Shown piece by piece: positions 20,066-21,081 of a stretch of DNA of 21,081 nucleotides. The DNA is from a virus: IMG/VR virus record IMGVR_UViG_3300047550_003367, positions 1-21,081 of that record, one strand, 5' to 3'. Position 1 is the stretch's first letter, and every line of letters starts with the position of its first letter. The position numbers and the translations under genes were made by a program. The notes beneath the pieces were generated by a model that had not been told where the DNA came from, did not search any database, and saw only the letters and a list, made by a program, of their open reading frames with translations.

Positions 20066-20261
20066 TCGAAGTGACTTTTTTAATGCTAAACTTCCACGCA
20101 GTTTCAAACGCATGTTGGCAATGGAACAGGCAAATGGATGGACTGATCGAAAAGAATATCATCAAGTCAAGAAACTTCTCATTCAAGCACACGCAAACCA
20201 TGTTTCATACAAAATGAAACGACACAGCACTGAGAATCGCGATGCTTCAGATGGTGAATGA
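20058..20261 (+). CDS. Small basic hypothetical protein
   Basis: A 67-residue, basic, mostly helical protein (FFNAKLPRSFKRMLAMEQA, then HQVKKLLIQAHANHV) with a hydrophilic tail ending DASDGE. GAGG precedes the ATG, which overlaps the glycosyltransferase stop by 8 bases. The composition would suit nucleic-acid binding, but no family is recognised. It overlaps the next gene by 4 bases. Confidence 0.68.
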   Translation: MANRSDFFNAKLPRSFKRMLAMEQANGWTDRKEYHQVKKLLIQAHANHVSYKMKRHSTENRDASDGE

Positions 20262-20518
20262 TGAATTCATTATCTGAATTAAGAGATCTCTGCATTAGAG
20301 AGCAATTACCAATTAAAGAATTTGGTGGTTGGTATCTGAAAATTGATAAAGATATTTGGACAATGCTTGATGGTGATCTTTTTAAAAATGGTGAGAAGCA
20401 AAGTCTAAAACAAAAAAATTTATTTGACAAATACAAAAGGGTGAAATATGAGCGAAGTGAAAGTAGTCAAACTCGTAAGTGGCGAGGAATTAGTAGTCGA
20501 AATTACAGAAGAAACTAA
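20258..20518 (+). CDS. Hypothetical protein with 3' overlap
   Basis: An 86-residue protein: a helix (SLSELRDLCIREQLPIKEF), a strand (GGWYLKIDKDIWTML) and a very basic tail rich in Lys, Arg and Ser. The last 24 codons overlap the next gene by 71 bases in a different frame, which is unusual here, where overlaps are mostly 1 to 17. The tail (SESSQTRKWRGISSRNYRRN) looks like the shadow of the next gene, so the original stop may have been lost. The ATGATG start overlaps the previous stop; the second ATG at 20261 is an alternative. Confidence 0.6.
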   Translation: MMNSLSELRDLCIREQLPIKEFGGWYLKIDKDIWTMLDGDLFKNGEKQSLKQKNLFDKYKRVKYERSESSQTRKWRGISSRNYRRN

Positions 20519-20747
20519 TGATTCTGTAACATTCAAAAATCCATTGCTTGCAATTTTGCAACGCACAAAGACTGGTGAGGGTGCTCTTGGTTTCATGCCA
20601 TGGATGCACGCAGCAAACGGTCCATTTTCTGTAAACAAAAATAATGTCATTTGCGTTTCAGAGGTTGCCGAGGAAGTCAAAAACGGGTATAATCAGATCT
20701 TCGGCGCAGGAATTGTTGTGCCGCCAAAAGATTTAATCTTGGGGTGA
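20448..20747 (+). CDS. Sm-like small phage protein
   Basis: A 99-residue protein beginning VKVVKLVSGEELVVEITEETNDSVTFKNPL, the pattern of an Sm-type barrel (strand, GEE turn, strand, strand), then a loop with FMPWM and a final VPPKDLILG. Similar proteins occur in T4-like aquatic phages, from memory, and have been called LSm-like; a role in binding RNA is possible but not shown. GGGTG precedes the ATG. It ends directly before gene 43. Confidence 0.7.
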   Translation: MSEVKVVKLVSGEELVVEITEETNDSVTFKNPLLAILQRTKTGEGALGFMPWMHAANGPFSVNKNNVICVSEVAEEVKNGYNQIFGAGIVVPPKDLILG

Positions 20748-20748
20748 T

Positions 20749-21081
20749 ATGTCTGATTTCTATACCAATATCTGCGTCTCGGGAAAGTTCATACTTTTCC
20801 GAGGTGTAGAAAATGACAAGCGTGTTCGACGTAAAATCGAATACAAACCCACTTTCTTCTTACAAAGTCAAGAACCTTCTGAATTCACCACACTGGCTGG
20901 TGAATTCGTAAAGCCCATTCAGCCAGGAACAATCAGCGAGTGTCGAGAATTTCTCGAGAGGTATGAAGGTGTCGATAATTTTCCTATTTTTGGTAATAAT
21001 CGTTATGAGTATTCTTATATTGCCGATACTTTTGGTGATGATATACTCTGGGATATTAATAAAGTTAGCATTGCCTATCTT
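20749..21081 (+). CDS. 43: DNA polymerase gp43, N-terminal part
   Basis: The frame is open from ATG 20749 to the window end, giving 111 residues of the N-terminus. It resembles T4 gp43: MSDFYTNICVSGKFI, the IEYKPTFFLQ strand (T4 VEYLPTMFRH), and YSYIADTFGDDILWD (T4 LAYISDTYGSEIVYD). This is the N-terminal domain, which in T4 precedes the 3'-5' exonuclease and polymerase domains and autoregulates its own mRNA. GGGGTG precedes the ATG, 1 base after the Sm-like gene stop. It lies about 15 kb downstream of regA, whereas in T4 they are adjacent. Confidence 0.92.
   Translation, partial: MSDFYTNICVSGKFILFRGVENDKRVRRKIEYKPTFFLQSQEPSEFTTLAGEFVKPIQPGTISECREFLERYEGVDNFPIFGNNRYEYSYIADTFGDDILWDINKVSIAYL

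Noticed and set aside
20424-20453. Sigma70 promoter from TTGACA at 20424-20429
   Set aside because: The matching -10 position falls on the start codon of the Sm-like gene and agrees poorly (TATGAG).
1-21081. Prophage or integrated element, tRNA genes, CRISPR arrays
   Set aside because: No integrase, attachment repeats, tRNA cloverleaf or repeat-spacer pattern was found; the core genes are those of a lytic T4-like phage.

Overview
The window is a stretch of a T4-like myovirus genome. Every gene lies on the plus strand, and neighbours are packed end to end, mostly sharing their stop and start codons (TAATG, ATGA, GTGA). The identification rests on the T4 replication module: gp1-type dNMP kinase, gp45 clamp, DsbA-like protein, gp44 and gp62 clamp loader, RegA and the start of gp43 DNA polymerase. 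Two exact TATAAATA late promoters and sigma70-type early promoters fit this. No tRNA, CRISPR array, integrase, transposase or homing endonuclease was seen. The host cannot be named. The sigma70-type promoters, strong Shine-Dalgarno sites and a Tat-type signal suggest a Gram-negative, possibly aquatic host, but this is inference.

Layout. (1) 1-2489: tail of an unknown gene, a P-loop protein, a GT-A glycosyltransferase and the dNMP kinase. (2) 2416-5710: a perfect-consensus sigma70 promoter inside the dNMP kinase gene, then gp45, DsbA, a possible structured RNA, two small envelope-directed proteins (a two-helix membrane protein and a Tat-type secreted protein), gp44, gp62 and RegA. (3) 5710-8460: methyltransferase, dUTPase, Hsp20, dCMP deaminase and small membrane proteins. 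Hsp20 has its own late promoter and a leader that can fold like a ROSE RNA thermometer over its Shine-Dalgarno. (4) 8446-12695: about eighteen tiny, mostly unknown genes. They are headed by two copies of a 72-bp promoter cassette that places the predicted transcription start exactly on the ATG. (5) 12697-20065: a glycan or small-molecule tailoring cluster. It holds three different Fe(II)/2-oxoglutarate oxygenases, a NodS-like methyltransferase overlapping a NodB-like deacetylase, three glycosyltransferases, an FkbM methyltransferase, another SAM methyltransferase and a sulfotransferase. A late promoter lies in the middle. (6) 20058-21081: small proteins, an Sm-like protein and the N-terminus of DNA polymerase gp43.

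How it fits together. In T4, regA is followed directly by gene 43. Here about 15 kb of accessory genes separate them, so this junction has served as an insertion site. The nucleotide genes (dNMP kinase, dUTPase, dCMP deaminase) feed the replisome. The tailoring genes most plausibly build or modify a sugar, either on the virion or on the infected cell surface; the late promoter in mid-cluster favours the virion. The most interesting items are the Hsp20 thermometer, the NodS/NodB pair within the tailoring cluster, the duplicated leaderless-promoter cassette and the compact RNA fold upstream of the Tat-protein pair.
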